NCBI RefSeq assembly: GCF_000717335.1
Contig: NZ_JNYZ01000024.1
Location: 1-64,000, forward strand
Direction: 5' to 3'
DNA length: 64,000 bases
DNA from: Amycolatopsis jejuensis
GTDB taxonomy: Bacteria; Actinomycetota; Actinomycetes; Mycobacteriales; Pseudonocardiaceae
Shown: positions 34,325 to 46,240 of the stretch, in pieces
Numbering within the stretch: position 1 is the first letter of the stretch
Layout: each line of letters begins with the position of its first letter
Notes under the pieces: generated by a model
Database searches by the model: none
What the model was told of the DNA's origin: nothing
Seen by the model: only the letters and a program-made list of their open reading frames with translations
Translations under genes and position numbers: made by a program

Positions 34325-34510
34325 TCAACGGGTCGCGAACAGGGCATTCTTCGGACAGCTGGCCACCGCTTGCGAAACACGTTCTACCTGCGTTGCTGGT
34401 ATTGGCCCGATCACCAGGTTCTCGTCGTCGTCGAGGTCGAAGACCTCCGGCGCGAAGCCCACACAGACCGCGTTCGCCTCGCACAGCTCGCGGTCGACGC
34501 CGACCTCCAT
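34325..34510 (-). CDS. fdxD: Three-cysteine ferredoxin (FdxD position)
   Basis: 61 residues, ATG with GGAGGAAG upstream. MEVGVDRELCEANAVCVGFA ... SCPKNAL: cysteines C10, C16 and C52, with Asn13 where a fourth ligand would sit (CxxNxxC...CP). That favours a [3Fe-4S] cluster. Close in sequence pattern and in position to M. tuberculosis FdxD (Rv3503c) next to fadE26. Probably passes electrons to a steroid-degrading monooxygenase or accepts them from the acyl-CoA dehydrogenases. Divergent from fadE26 across the KstR palindrome. Confidence 0.88.
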   Translation of the reverse strand: MEVGVDRELCEANAVCVGFAPEVFDLDDDENLVIGPIPATQVERVSQAVASCPKNALFATR

Positions 34511-34541
34511 GCTTCCTCCCGTCCGCCACTCCTGGTACAAC

Positions 34542-34555
34542 TAGAACAGGTTCTA
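34542..34555. promoter_or_regulatory. KstR operator between fdxD and fadE26
   Basis: TAGAACAGGTTCTA is a perfect 14-bp palindrome around AG/GG centre matching KstR consensus TnnAACnnGTTnnA at every fixed base. It lies 32 nt upstream of the ferredoxin ATG and 49 nt upstream of the FadE26 GTG, so one site could repress both arms until a 3-oxo-cholestenoyl-CoA type inducer is present. No kstR gene is in the window. Confidence 0.85.
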
Positions 34556-34603
34556 TCTTACCGCCGATGTCTTCACAACGAGCCTGGCGAACGGAGGTGA
34601 CGG

Positions 34604-35761
34604 GTGCACATCGACTACCCGCCCGCGCAGCAGGCACTGGCCGCCGAGCTGCGGGAGTACTTCGCCGAACTGATGACCCCGGCGCGGCGGGAGAGCCTCG
34701 CCGCGGCCGGCGGCGAGTACGGCGACGGCCTGGCGTACAAGGAGATCGTGCGGCAGCTGGGCAAGGACGGCTGGCTCGCGCTCGGCTGGCCACGCGAGTA
34801 CGGCGGCCAGGGCCGAGGCATGCTCGACCAGCTGATTTTCACCGACGAAGCGGCCGCCGCCGGGGTACCGGTGCCGTTCCTGACGGTGAACACGATCGGG
34901 CCCACGATCATGCGTTTCGGCACCCCGGATCAGAAGGCGTTCTACCTGCCGAAGATCGCCGCGGGCGAGCTGCACTTCTCCATCGGCTACTCCGAACCGG
35001 GCGCGGGTACCGACCTCGCGTCCCTGCGCACGCGGGCCACGCGCGACGGTGACGAGTACGTGGTCAGCGGGCAGAAGATGTGGACGAGCCTGATCGAGTA
35101 CGCCGATTACGTCTGGCTGGCTGCGCGTACGGATCCGGAAGCGCGCAAGCACAAAGGCCTCTCGATCCTCATCGTGCCGACGTCCGCGCCGGGTTTTTCG
35201 TGGACGAAGGTACACACCGTCGCCGGCCCGGGCACGAGCGCGACGTACTACGACGACGTACGCGTGCCGGTCTCGTCGCGAATCGCCGACGAGAACGCAG
35301 GCTGGCCGCTGATCACGAACCAGCTCAACCACGAACGCGTCGCTCTGACCTCGGCCGCGCCGGTCCGCAACGCCCTGCGCTCGGTGGTGGAATGGGCGCG
35401 CGCGGAGTCGCTGACCGACCACGAATGGGTACGGCTGCATCTCGCGCGCGTGCATGCGTACGCGGAGTACCTGAAGCTGCGCAACTGGCGGATTGCCTCG
35501 GCAGCCAGCGACCTCAGTCCGGCGGAGGCGTCGGCGACCAAGGTGTACGGCACCGAAATGGCGATCGAGGCATACCGGCTGCTGATGGAGGTAGTCGGCG
35601 CGGGCGCGGTGGTGCGCGAGGGGTCCCCTGGCGCAGTGCTCGCGGGACGGCTCGAACGCCTGCACCGCTCCGCGCTGATCCTCACTTTCGGCGGCGGTAC
35701 CAACGAGGTGCAGCGGGACATCGTCGCCGCCACCGCCCTCGGCCAGCCCGTGACGCGTTAG
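34604..35761 (+). CDS. fadE26: Acyl-CoA dehydrogenase, FadE26/ChsE4 position
   Basis: 385 residues, GTG with GGAGGTGA upstream. Acyl-CoA dehydrogenase signatures YSEPGAGTDLASLRTRA (FAD contact), YVVSGQKMWTS, and C-terminal ERLHRSALILTFGGGTNEVQRDIVA. In M. tuberculosis this position is FadE26 (Rv3504, ChsE4), which with FadE27 (ChsE5) makes an alpha2beta2 enzyme that dehydrogenates the C26 steroid side-chain CoA ester. The two-gene arrangement here, 10 nt apart, is the same, so a heterotetramer acting on steroid acyl-CoA is inferred. Confidence 0.9.
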   Translation: MHIDYPPAQQALAAELREYFAELMTPARRESLAAAGGEYGDGLAYKEIVRQLGKDGWLALGWPREYGGQGRGMLDQLIFTDEAAAAGVPVPFLTVNTIGPTIMRFGTPDQKAFYLPKIAAGELHFSIGYSEPGAGTDLASLRTRATRDGDEYVVSGQKMWTSLIEYADYVWLAARTDPEARKHKGLSILIVPTSAPGFSWTKVHTVAGPGTSATYYDDVRVPVSSRIADENAGWPLITNQLNHERVALTSAAPVRNALRSVVEWARAESLTDHEWVRLHLARVHAYAEYLKLRNWRIASAASDLSPAEASATKVYGTEMAIEAYRLLMEVVGAGAVVREGSPGAVLAGRLERLHRSALILTFGGGTNEVQRDIVAATALGQPVTR

Positions 35762-35771
35762 GAGCTCTCCG

Positions 35772-36791
35772 GTGGATTTCTCGCTCACCGAAGCACAACA
35801 GGCCCTCGCCTCCCTCACCCGGCGTATCCTTGCTGACCAGGTCACCCCGGAAACGCTGGGCCCGCACGGCTCCGGCGGCTTCGACGCTCCACTGTGGACT
35901 TCCCTGGCCCGCGCCGGAGTGCTGGACGCCGCTTTGCCGTCCTCCGTCGGCGGCGGTGGTTTCGGCTTGCTGGAGCAGTGTTCCGTGCTCATCGAAATCG
36001 GCCGCGCAGTCGCTCCGGTGCCGTACTTGTCCTCGGTGGTCCAAGCCGGTTCCGTACTCACGTCTCCTGCTTTGGCCGAACAATGGCTACTCCCAGTGTC
36101 CCGCGGGGACGCCGTAATCGCCGTCGCCCTAGACGGTTCCTTCGCCGCTTCAGACGGACTGCTCACCGGTGCCCAGACCACAGTCCCCTTCGGCGCCTTC
36201 GCAGACGCATTGCTCATCTCAGCCGACGACGGGGTGTACATCGTCGAGAGGGACGCGCCCGGTGTCTCTATCTCCAGGCAGGCAACCGTCGACCACGCTG
36301 ATGCCGGTCTTGTCTCACTGTCGGACACACCCGGTGTCGCTCTCGGCGATGTCAGCGAGCAGCTACGCCTTCGCGGCGCTCTCGGTGTCTGTGCGCAGCA
36401 GTTGGGGGTTGTGTCGCGCGCTTTGGAGCTGACGGCTGCGTACACGCGTGAGCGTAAACAGTTCGACAAGGTGCTGGGCAGCTTTCAAGCCGTACGCCAC
36501 CGCCTCGCGGACGCGTACCTCGACGTGGAAGCCGTACGCCTCACACTGTGGCAGGCAGCGTGGAAACTGTCCGAGGGCCTACCCGCGACTACTGAGGTCG
36601 CTACGGCCGCCTTCTGGGCCGCCGAAGCCGGACACCGGGTGGCGCACACCGCCGTACACCTCCACGGCGGCGTGGGGATCGATGTGGAGCATCCAGTGCA
36701 CCGATATTTTGCGGCGGCGAAGCGGCTTGAGTTCGCGGGTGGTGGAGCTACGGCACAGTTGCTCAATTTGGGAGGTTTTGTTTGCGGTTAG
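35772..36791 (+). CDS. fadE27: Acyl-CoA dehydrogenase, FadE27/ChsE5 position
   Basis: 339 residues, GTG after AGGAGCTC. Shorter than usual acyl-CoA dehydrogenases (about 380), as is typical for the ChsE5-type partner. Landmarks: PSSVGGGGFGLLEQCSVLIEIGRAVAPVPY, then RERKQFDKVLGSFQAVRHRLADAYLDVEAVR (residues near 226-256) and the C-terminal HLHGGVGIDVEHPVHRYFAAAKRL. Partner of FadE26 in steroid side-chain beta-oxidation. Its stop codon lies inside the first unit of the 27-bp repeat array that begins at 36784. Confidence 0.88.
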   Translation: MDFSLTEAQQALASLTRRILADQVTPETLGPHGSGGFDAPLWTSLARAGVLDAALPSSVGGGGFGLLEQCSVLIEIGRAVAPVPYLSSVVQAGSVLTSPALAEQWLLPVSRGDAVIAVALDGSFAASDGLLTGAQTTVPFGAFADALLISADDGVYIVERDAPGVSISRQATVDHADAGLVSLSDTPGVALGDVSEQLRLRGALGVCAQQLGVVSRALELTAAYTRERKQFDKVLGSFQAVRHRLADAYLDVEAVRLTLWQAAWKLSEGLPATTEVATAAFWAAEAGHRVAHTAVHLHGGVGIDVEHPVHRYFAAAKRLEFAGGGATAQLLNLGGFVCG

Positions 36792-36945
36792 CGGATTTTC
36801 TTGCAGTTGGTCGTTAGCGGATTCTTCTCGCCCTCCGTCCTAAGCGGCCTTCTCTCGGCACCCGTCCGTAACGGCTTTCGCTCGGCATCCGTCGTTAGCG
36901 GCGTCCTTTCGCCCTCCGTCGTTAACGGCTTCCAGCCGCCTCAGT
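36784..36945 (+). repeat. 27-bp tandem repeat, six units
   Basis: Units begin at 36784, 36811, 36838, 36865, 36892 and 36919, all exactly 27 bp, with a consensus near TCGTTAGCGGnnTTCTCTCG. The first unit overlaps the fadE27 stop and the last is diverged. The rest of this 388-nt gap (36946-37179) holds looser copies of similar words (CTCGTGAGCGCT, CTCGCTTAGCAG), and I see no convincing gene there. A frame from 36801 translates the array as 9-residue repeats (VSGFFSPSV, LSGLLSAPV) but I regard it as non-coding. Confidence 0.85.
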
Positions 36946-37179
36946 GGCTTCGCTTAGCGATTCTTCCCGCCCCGCACCGCCTCGTGAGCGCTTCTCCTCG
37001 CCCAGGTGCGCCGCGCGCGCTCTTCCCCTCTCCGATGGCACCTCGTGAGCGCTCACCCGCGCCCTGAATCGCCTCGTCACCGCTCGCCCTTGATCGTCTC
37101 GCTTAGCAGTTCCGCTCACCCCGCGTGCGCGCTCAACAGTCCGCCACCGTGGCTTCTCCCTGCGAACCGCCGTTGCCGT

Positions 37180-40395
<3,216 letters not shown>

Positions 40396-41577
40396 TCAGT
40401 CCCTCGGATCGTCCGGGTCGAGGCCGTGCAGGGGGAAGATCGCCCGGCGGGTGTCGCGGATCGCGATGTCCACCGGGTCGTCCGCGTCGTCGCCCCAGGG
40501 TTTGAACGTCGTGTCCTTCTCGTCGGTCATCGCCCGCGGCAGGTCGGCGGCCGGGGCGGCGCGGGTGACCGTGGAGACCCAGCCGGGCGGGAGTGGCGTT
40601 TCCGGCGGGACGTCGCGGTCCAGGACCGTCGCGATCAGGTGCGTCCACGAGCGCGGCACCACCCGGATCAGCTGGTATCCCCCGCCGCCCACCGCGAGCC
40701 AGCGGCCCTCGGCGTAGCGCTCGGCGAGGTCGCGGAGGGTCGCGTAGATCGTGCGATGCCCGTCGACCGACAGGGACATGTCCGCCATCGGGTCTTCCTC
40801 GTGCGAGTCCACCCCGCATTGAGTGACCAGCAGCTGCGGCCGGAACTGCTCCAGCACCGACGGCACCACCGCGTGAAACGCCCGCAGCCACCCCGGATCC
40901 CGCGTGTGCGGCGGCAACGGGACGTTGATCGCGGTACCGGCGGCGTCGCCCGTGCCGATTTCCGCGGAGTAGCCGGTGCCGGGCCAAAGCGTGAACGGGT
41001 GCTGGTGCATCGAGACGGTGAGCACGCGAGGGTCGTCGTAGAAGGCGGTCTGGACGCCGTCGCCGTGGTGGACGTCGGTGTCGAGGTAGGCGATGCGGTC
41101 GAAACCGTGGTCGAGCAGCCAGGAGATGGCGACGGCACAGTCGTTGTAGATGCAGAAACCGGACGCGTGATCGCGCATCGCGTGGTGCAGTCCGCCCGCG
41201 ATGTTGACCGCGCGCTGCGCCTCGCCGTCGGCGATCTTGCGCGCGGCGAGCAAGGTGGACCCGACGACCAGCGCGGTCGCGTCGTGCATTCCGGAGAAAA
41301 TCGGATTGTCGTCGGTCCCGAGCCCATGCCCGACATCCCAGCCGACCATCGGCGCCTCCCGAACCGCGGCCAGGTACTCGGGCGCGTGCACGCGCAGCAG
41401 CTCCTCGTCCCCGGCCGCTGTGGGCACCAGCAAGTCGACCCCGTCGAGCACGCCGAGCTCCGTCGCGAGCCGCACGGTGAGATCGAGGCGGACGGGGTTG
41501 AACGGATGGTCGCCGCCCAGGTCGTACTTCAGCAGCGAGGCATCCCAGACAACTGCAGGCGAGGACATGTACCGCAC
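40396..41577 (-). CDS. acuC: AcuC-type protein/acetoin deacetylase (histone-deacetylase fold)
   Basis: 393 residues from GTG 41577 (ATG 41568 possible). Zn-dependent arginase/HDAC fold motifs: AGGLHHAMRDHASGFCIYNDCAVAISWLL, LDTDVHHGDGVQ (metal ligands D, H), MHQHPFTLWPGTG, and TQCGVDSHEEDPMADM (second metal Asp). Predicted to remove acetyl or longer acyl groups from lysines, e.g. of acyl-CoA synthetases acetylated by the PatA-like protein encoded three nt downstream. Cytosolic. Confidence 0.9.
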   Translation of the reverse strand: MRYMSSPAVVWDASLLKYDLGGDHPFNPVRLDLTVRLATELGVLDGVDLLVPTAAGDEELLRVHAPEYLAAVREAPMVGWDVGHGLGTDDNPIFSGMHDATALVVGSTLLAARKIADGEAQRAVNIAGGLHHAMRDHASGFCIYNDCAVAISWLLDHGFDRIAYLDTDVHHGDGVQTAFYDDPRVLTVSMHQHPFTLWPGTGYSAEIGTGDAAGTAINVPLPPHTRDPGWLRAFHAVVPSVLEQFRPQLLVTQCGVDSHEEDPMADMSLSVDGHRTIYATLRDLAERYAEGRWLAVGGGGYQLIRVVPRSWTHLIATVLDRDVPPETPLPPGWVSTVTRAAPAADLPRAMTDEKDTTFKPWGDDADDPVDIAIRDTRRAIFPLHGLDPDDPRD

Positions 41578-41625
41578 TGTACTGTCCCACCACGGCCCGA
41601 GCCGGGTTCTGCGCGAGGGCCTCGG

Positions 41626-42240
41626 TCAGCGGGTCCAGACCGAACCGCGCGCCTGATACTCGAGCATGCTTTCGACACCCGCGGCCGCGTCGGAGCCGAG
41701 TTCGCGGTTCACCAGCCACAGGCCCAGGTCGAGACCACTCGTGATGCCCCCGGCCGTGACCAGGGAACCGTCGTCGACGACCCGCGCGTTCTTCAGCACC
41801 CCGCCTTGCTCGACGAGCGTGTCGATGGCGCGGTGGTGCGTCGTACAAGGACGTCCGCGCACCAAACCGGCAGCGCCGAGCACGATGCTGCCCGTACAGA
41901 CCGAGGCCAAGGTCAGGCCTTCGCGCGCAGACGCGGCCAGCGCATCCGGCAGCACGCGACGGTCGATCTCCGCCCAGATCCCCGGCCCCTGCCGACGCCC
42001 GTAACCGCCGCCCGGGACGACGAGGATGTCGGCCTCGTCCGGCGACCAGCCGTGCTCGACCTCCACCTTCGTCCCGTACGACGCTCGCACGACGCCCGGC
42101 CCGTCGACGCGGACGTACGACACCTCGGTGCCCCGCTCCGAGTGCATGCCCGCGGCCGAGAACACCTCATACGGACCCGTGAAGTCCTGCTCCTCCACAC
42201 CGTCGAACAGCACGACCTGCACCCGCAGCGCCTCGCCCAT
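41626..42240 (-). CDS. DJ-1/PfpI family protein
   Basis: 204 residues from ATG 42240. VVLFDGVEEQDFTGPYEVFSAA opening, VPGGGY loop, and LASVCTGSIVLGAAGLVRGRPCTTHH with the nucleophile-elbow Cys in VCTGS, the arrangement of the AraC-type glutamine-amidotransferase-like subgroup. No DNA-binding domain follows, so it is not a GATase-AraC regulator. Role may be stress protection or small-molecule hydrolysis; not determinable. The 75-nt gap to the rhodanese gene is without clear signals. Confidence 0.85.
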   Translation of the reverse strand: MGEALRVQVVLFDGVEEQDFTGPYEVFSAAGMHSERGTEVSYVRVDGPGVVRASYGTKVEVEHGWSPDEADILVVPGGGYGRRQGPGIWAEIDRRVLPDALAASAREGLTLASVCTGSIVLGAAGLVRGRPCTTHHRAIDTLVEQGGVLKNARVVDDGSLVTAGGITSGLDLGLWLVNRELGSDAAAGVESMLEYQARGSVWTR

Positions 42241-42315
42241 GAATACCTCTTCTCTATGCAAAAGATCTTCCACCGGAGAAGTCGGCGTTCGACGGCCGAA
42301 AGTTCCGGGACGGCC

Positions 42316-43155
42316 TCAGCCGCGCTCCGGACCCGTGGCCGCGGGCCGCTCCGGGTCACGCGACCAGTGCGACCACGACCCCGCGTACAACGCGGCCGGC
42401 TCCGGATGCCCCGCCACTTCGAGCGCAAGCACGACCGACGACGCCGTGACGCCCGACCCGCAGTACGCCCCCACCGGGGTGCCCTCGGCCAGCCCCAGCG
42501 ACGTGAACCGCTCCGCAAGCTCGGACGGCAACCGCCAGCGTCCGTCTGCACCGGCGTGCTCGGACGACGGCGCGCTGACCGCTCCCGGGATGTGCCCCGC
42601 CCGCGGGTCGACCGGCTCGGTGTCGCCGGTGTAGCGGACGTGCGCCCGCGCGTCGAACAGCACCCCTTCGCGCGCGAGCGCGGCCGCGTCGTCCGCGGAC
42701 AGCACCGGCATGCCGCCCGGCCGGACCTCGATGTCACCCGGCTCCGGCGAAGGCACCTCGGTGCTCACGTCCCGGCCTTCGGCCAGCCACGCTGCGTAAC
42801 CGCCGTCGAGCACCGCCACCTCCGCGTGCCCCGCCCAGCGCACCAGCCACCAGGCGCGGGCCGCGACGGAGCCGTCCGCGTCGTCGTACACGACCGCCGG
42901 ACGGTCCGCCCGCACCCCGGCTTTCCGCAGCTCACGCTGAAGAACCGCAGGCTCGGGCAGCGGATGGCGGCCACCCTCGCCGGGTGGCGCGGCCAGCGCC
43001 GTGTCGAGGTCGACGAACACCGCGCCGGGCAGGTGCCCGTCCCGGTAGGACTCCCATCCGGGCGGTCCGCCGAGCCGCCAGCGGACGTCCAGCACGACGG
43101 GACGCTCACGGTCGGGGAACGCGGCGAGCCCAGCAGGCGAGATCAACGGTCGCAT
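42316..43155 (-). CDS. Sulfurtransferase, two rhodanese domains (3-mercaptopyruvate type)
   Basis: 279 residues from ATG 43155. N-terminal inactive domain ([32 protein letters not shown]) and C-terminal active domain with the loop [10 protein letters not shown], where CG[ST]GV[ST]A is the signature of 3-mercaptopyruvate sulfurtransferases; cysteine is in the loop of residues 231-240. Transfers sulfur from mercaptopyruvate or thiosulfate to thiol or cyanide acceptors. Divergent from ideR, 137 nt apart, no IdeR box seen in between. Confidence 0.88.
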   Translation of the reverse strand: MRPLISPAGLAAFPDRERPVVLDVRWRLGGPPGWESYRDGHLPGAVFVDLDTALAAPPGEGGRHPLPEPAVLQRELRKAGVRADRPAVVYDDADGSVAARAWWLVRWAGHAEVAVLDGGYAAWLAEGRDVSTEVPSPEPGDIEVRPGGMPVLSADDAAALAREGVLFDARAHVRYTGDTEPVDPRAGHIPGAVSAPSSEHAGADGRWRLPSELAERFTSLGLAEGTPVGAYCGSGVTASSVVLALEVAGHPEPAALYAGSWSHWSRDPERPAATGPERG

Positions 43156-43292
43156 GGCCTCCATCCTGCAGGTCCGGTGGCGGTTCACACACCCGGCCCG
43201 GACTTTTCGCCGCGGCCGGGTCGTTACGCCGAGGCGAGCCGTCGCTGTCGGGGCCAGCGACTACGATGAGCTACGCGGACGAAGGGGACAGC

Positions 43293-43988
43293 GTGAACGA
43301 TCTCATCGACACCACCGAGATGTACTTGCGTACGATCTACGAGCTCGAAGAGGAAGGTGTCGTCCCGCTGCGGGCCCGGATCGCGGAGCGCCTGCAGCAG
43401 AGCGGGCCCACCGTGAGCCAGACCGTGGCCCGGATGGAACGCGACGGCCTGGTCGTCGTCGCGGACGACCGGCACCTGCAGCTGACCGACCACGGCCACG
43501 AGCTCGCCATCGCGGTCATGCGCAAGCACCGCCTGGCCGAGCGCCTCCTCGTCGACGTGATCGGCCTGGAGTGGGAGCACGTCCACAACGAGGCGTGCCG
43601 CTGGGAACACGTGATGAGCGAGGCCGTCGAGCGCAAGCTCGTGAAGCTGCTCGACCACCCCACCACGTCGCCGTACGGCAACCCGATCCCCGGCCTCGAC
43701 AAGCTCGGCGACGGAGACCCCGCGCCGCGTGCCGAGGCCGACCTGATCCGGCTCGACGAGTTCGCCCGCACGGGCGGCGGCGACGTGGAGATCCGCCGGA
43801 TCGCCGAGCACGTGCAGCTCGACGAGTCGCTGCTCACCGAGCTCAAGTCGGTCGGGATCGTGCCCGGCGGGATCGTCACGGTCGGCAAGGCGGTCGGCGG
43901 CAGCGCCACCGTCGAGGTGAAGGGCACCGAAGGTTCGGCGCAGGTGTCCACCGCGGCCCTGCACGCCGTGCTGGCCCTCGCCAAGTGA
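43293..43988 (+). CDS. ideR: DtxR/IdeR-family iron-dependent repressor
   Basis: 231 residues from GTG 43293 (AAGGGGA upstream; starts [20 protein letters not shown] like IdeR). [30 protein letters not shown]. All metal ligands known from DtxR are at the same numbers: primary M10, C102, E105, H106 and ancillary H79, E83, H98. Dimerisation then SH3-like domain complete. Represses iron-uptake genes when Fe(II) is bound. TACGAT (43263-43268) is a good -10. Overlaps galK by GTGA, so it is in an operon with galactose genes, an unusual mix. Confidence 0.92.
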   Translation: MNDLIDTTEMYLRTIYELEEEGVVPLRARIAERLQQSGPTVSQTVARMERDGLVVVADDRHLQLTDHGHELAIAVMRKHRLAERLLVDVIGLEWEHVHNEACRWEHVMSEAVERKLVKLLDHPTTSPYGNPIPGLDKLGDGDPAPRAEADLIRLDEFARTGGGDVEIRRIAEHVQLDESLLTELKSVGIVPGGIVTVGKAVGGSATVEVKGTEGSAQVSTAALHAVLALAK

Positions 43989-45169
43989 CCCCGGCGACCG
44001 CCGCGGCCGGCGCGTTCCGGGACGTCCACGGGCGGGCCCCGGCAGGCGTGTGGTCCGCGCCGGGCCGGGTGAATCTGATCGGCGAGCACACGGACTACAA
44101 CGACGGTTTCGTGCTGCCCTTCGCACTGCCGCACCGGCTCGCCGCAGCCGCGTCGCCGCGCAGGGACGGCAAGCTCCGGGTCGCCACCCTCGGCGACGAC
44201 GGACGGCTGCAGCACTCCGGTCTCCTCGACATCGCCGCGCTCGAGCCCGGTTCGGTCGAGGGCTGGGCCGCGTATCCCGCCGGGGTGGCGTGGGTGCTGC
44301 GCGACCAGGGTTTCGCGGATGGCGCCGACGTGGTCATCGCCGGCGACGTGCCGTCCGGGGCCGGGCTGTCCTCCTCTCATGCGCTCGAATGCGCGGTGTC
44401 GCTGGCTTTGCTCGGAGTGGCCGGGGTGGAGCTCGACGACGGCGCCGCGACCACCCCGGGACGTCCGCAGATCGCACGCTGGGTGCAGCGTTCGGAAAAC
44501 GACTTCGTCGGCGCCCCCACCGGGTTGCTCGACCAGACGGCCTCGCTGTGCTGCGAAGACTCCCGGGTGCTGTTCCTCGACGTGCGCTCGGGCGAGATGG
44601 AGCAGGTGCCGTTCCCGCTCGCCGACGCCGGGCTCCGGGTGTTGATCATGGACACCCGCACCAGGCATTCCCACGCCGACGGCGGCTACGGCGAACGGCG
44701 GCGTGGCACCGAGCGCGCTGCCGAATTGCTCGGCGTGAAGGCGCTGCGTGATGTGACGCCGGACGGCCTCGGCGAAGCCCTCTCGCAGCTGCCCGGCGAT
44801 CTGGCGCCGCTGGTGCGGCACGTGGTCACCGAGAACCAGCGGGTGCTCGACGTGGTCGCGTTGCTGCGCGAGCGGAAACTCGCCGACATCGGGCCGTACC
44901 TCGACGGGTCGCACGTGAGCATGCGCGACGACTACCGCATTTCCACGCCGGAGCTCGATCTCGCGGTCGAGTCCGCCCGCTCGGCCGGCGCGCTGGGTGC
45001 GCGGATGACCGGCGGCGGGTTCGGCGGCTCGGCGATCGCGCTGGTGCGCGACGGCGACCTGGACGCCGTCCGGGCCGGGGTCGAAACCGCTTGCGAGCGG
45101 GCCGGGTTCCGCCGTCCGCGGATGTTCACCGCGGTGCCGTCGCGCGGCGCCGGACGCGACGCGGTCTGA
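43985..45169 (+). CDS. galK: Galactokinase
   Basis: 394 residues, GTG overlapping the ideR stop. GHMP-kinase signatures: [24 protein letters not shown] (about 26-49), [19 protein letters not shown] (phosphate loop), and [14 protein letters not shown] (C-terminal motif 3). Phosphorylates galactose to galactose 1-phosphate in the Leloir pathway. galT is not in the window. Followed by a hairpin and then galE, on the same strand. Confidence 0.92.
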   Translation: MTPATAAAGAFRDVHGRAPAGVWSAPGRVNLIGEHTDYNDGFVLPFALPHRLAAAASPRRDGKLRVATLGDDGRLQHSGLLDIAALEPGSVEGWAAYPAGVAWVLRDQGFADGADVVIAGDVPSGAGLSSSHALECAVSLALLGVAGVELDDGAATTPGRPQIARWVQRSENDFVGAPTGLLDQTASLCCEDSRVLFLDVRSGEMEQVPFPLADAGLRVLIMDTRTRHSHADGGYGERRRGTERAAELLGVKALRDVTPDGLGEALSQLPGDLAPLVRHVVTENQRVLDVVALLRERKLADIGPYLDGSHVSMRDDYRISTPELDLAVESARSAGALGARMTGGGFGGSAIALVRDGDLDAVRAGVETACERAGFRRPRMFTAVPSRGAGRDAV

Positions 45170-45191
45170 CCTCCGGAGCAACCCCCGGAGG
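45170..45191 (+). terminator. Hairpin after galK
   Basis: CCTCCGG (45170-45176) pairs with CCGGAGG (45185-45191) across an 8-nt loop, directly after the galK stop. Partial terminator, or an RNA processing/stability element between galK and galE. Confidence 0.5.
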
Positions 45192-45206
45192 GTCCGTCGC
45201 GTCGCA

Positions 45207-45244
45207 CTGAGGGGAGACTGTGCCGCACAGTCACCACCCCTCAG
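45207..45244 (+). promoter_or_regulatory. Two-part hairpin upstream of galE ribosome site
   Basis: Outer stem CTGAGGGG/CCCCTCAG (45207-45214 with 45237-45244) and inner stem GACTGTG/CACAGTC (45216-45222 with 45226-45232, CCG loop). The 3' arm ends in the first bases of the galE Shine-Dalgarno (AGGAGAAAGG, from 45243), so folding could limit translation or cause partial termination. Confidence 0.55.
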
Positions 45245-45259
45245 GAGAAAGGCCACGAC

Positions 45260-46240
45260 GTGACGGACCAGCAGAGCCCCCTGAAACTGATCGTGACGGG
45301 CGGCGCGGGGTACGTGGGCAGCGTGTGCGCCGCGCGGCTCATCGAAGCGGGTCACGAGGTCACGGTCGTGGACGACCTCTCCACCGGGCACGCGGACGCC
45401 GTGCACCCGCAGGCGCGCTTCATCGAAGGCGACGCCGCTGACGTGGCTGACCGTATTCTCGGCGAGGGTTTCGACGGAGTGCTGCACTTTGCGGCGAAGT
45501 CGCTGGTGGGCGAGTCGATGGCCGATCCGGCGAAGTACTGGGAAGGCAACGTGGTGACTTCCCTGCGGCTGCTGGAGGCCATGAAGGCCAACGGCACCCC
45601 GCGCCTGGTCTTCTCGTCGACCGCCGCGACGTACGGCGAGCCTGACGAGTCGCCGATCCCGGAGACCGCGCCAACGCAGCCCACCAACACCTACGGTGCC
45701 ACGAAACTCGCCATCGACCACGCCATCACCAGCTTCGCGCGTGCTCACGGCCTGGCCGCGGTCAGCCTGCGCTACTTCAACGTGGCCGGTGCGTACGACG
45801 CGTACGGCGAACGGCACACCACCGAAACTCATCTCATTCCTCTCGTTCTCCAGGTCGCCACCGGCGACCGCGAGCACATCTCCATCTACGGCGACGACTA
45901 CCCGACGCCCGACAAGACCGCGATCCGCGACTACATCCACGTGGTCGACCTCGCCGACGCCCACCTGCTCGCCCTGCGCCACGCCACCGCGGGCGAGCAC
46001 CGCATCTACAACCTCGGCAGTGGCACCGGGTTCTCGGTGCTGGAGGTGGTGGAGTCGTGCCGCCGGGTGACCGGGCACCCCATTCCCGCTGTGGTGGCTC
46101 CACGGCGCGCGGGTGACCCGTCGGTGCTCGTGGCGTCGAGCCAGAAGGCAGGCGAGGACCTCGGGTGGAAGCCCGAGCGGACCGACCTCGACGGCATCGT
46201 CTCGGATGCTTGGCAGTTCACGCGGTCACGTCACGCCTGA
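45260..46240 (+). CDS. galE: UDP-glucose 4-epimerase
   Basis: 326 residues, GTG after AGGAGAAAGG. Extended [12 protein letters not shown] (13-21) binds [22 protein letters not shown] with catalytic Ser/Thr near 120; YGATK with Y145 and K149. Interconverts UDP-glucose and UDP-galactose, completing galactose use with GalK. Its 3' end overlaps the stop end of the convergent DUF4192 gene by 15 nt, so the two transcripts are antisense at their tails. Confidence 0.92.
   Translation: MTDQQSPLKLIVTGGAGYVGSVCAARLIEAGHEVTVVDDLSTGHADAVHPQARFIEGDAADVADRILGEGFDGVLHFAAKSLVGESMADPAKYWEGNVVTSLRLLEAMKANGTPRLVFSSTAATYGEPDESPIPETAPTQPTNTYGATKLAIDHAITSFARAHGLAAVSLRYFNVAGAYDAYGERHTTETHLIPLVLQVATGDREHISIYGDDYPTPDKTAIRDYIHVVDLADAHLLALRHATAGEHRIYNLGSGTGFSVLEVVESCRRVTGHPIPAVVAPRRAGDPSVLVASSQKAGEDLGWKPERTDLDGIVSDAWQFTRSRHA

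Noticed and set aside
36784..36945. CRISPR array
   Set aside because: Repeats are back to back with no unique spacers and no cas genes nearby.
36801..37067. 88-residue frame over the 27-bp array
   Set aside because: 27 is a multiple of three, so any repeat copy keeps the frame open; ribosome site and conserved homology are absent.
40426..43269. 947-residue plus-strand frame
   Set aside because: Antisense to acuC, DJ-1/PfpI and rhodanese genes, each with clear motifs on the minus strand.
43156..43292. IdeR box before ideR
   Set aside because: No match to TTAGGTTAGGCTAACCTAA-type sequence found in the divergent gap.
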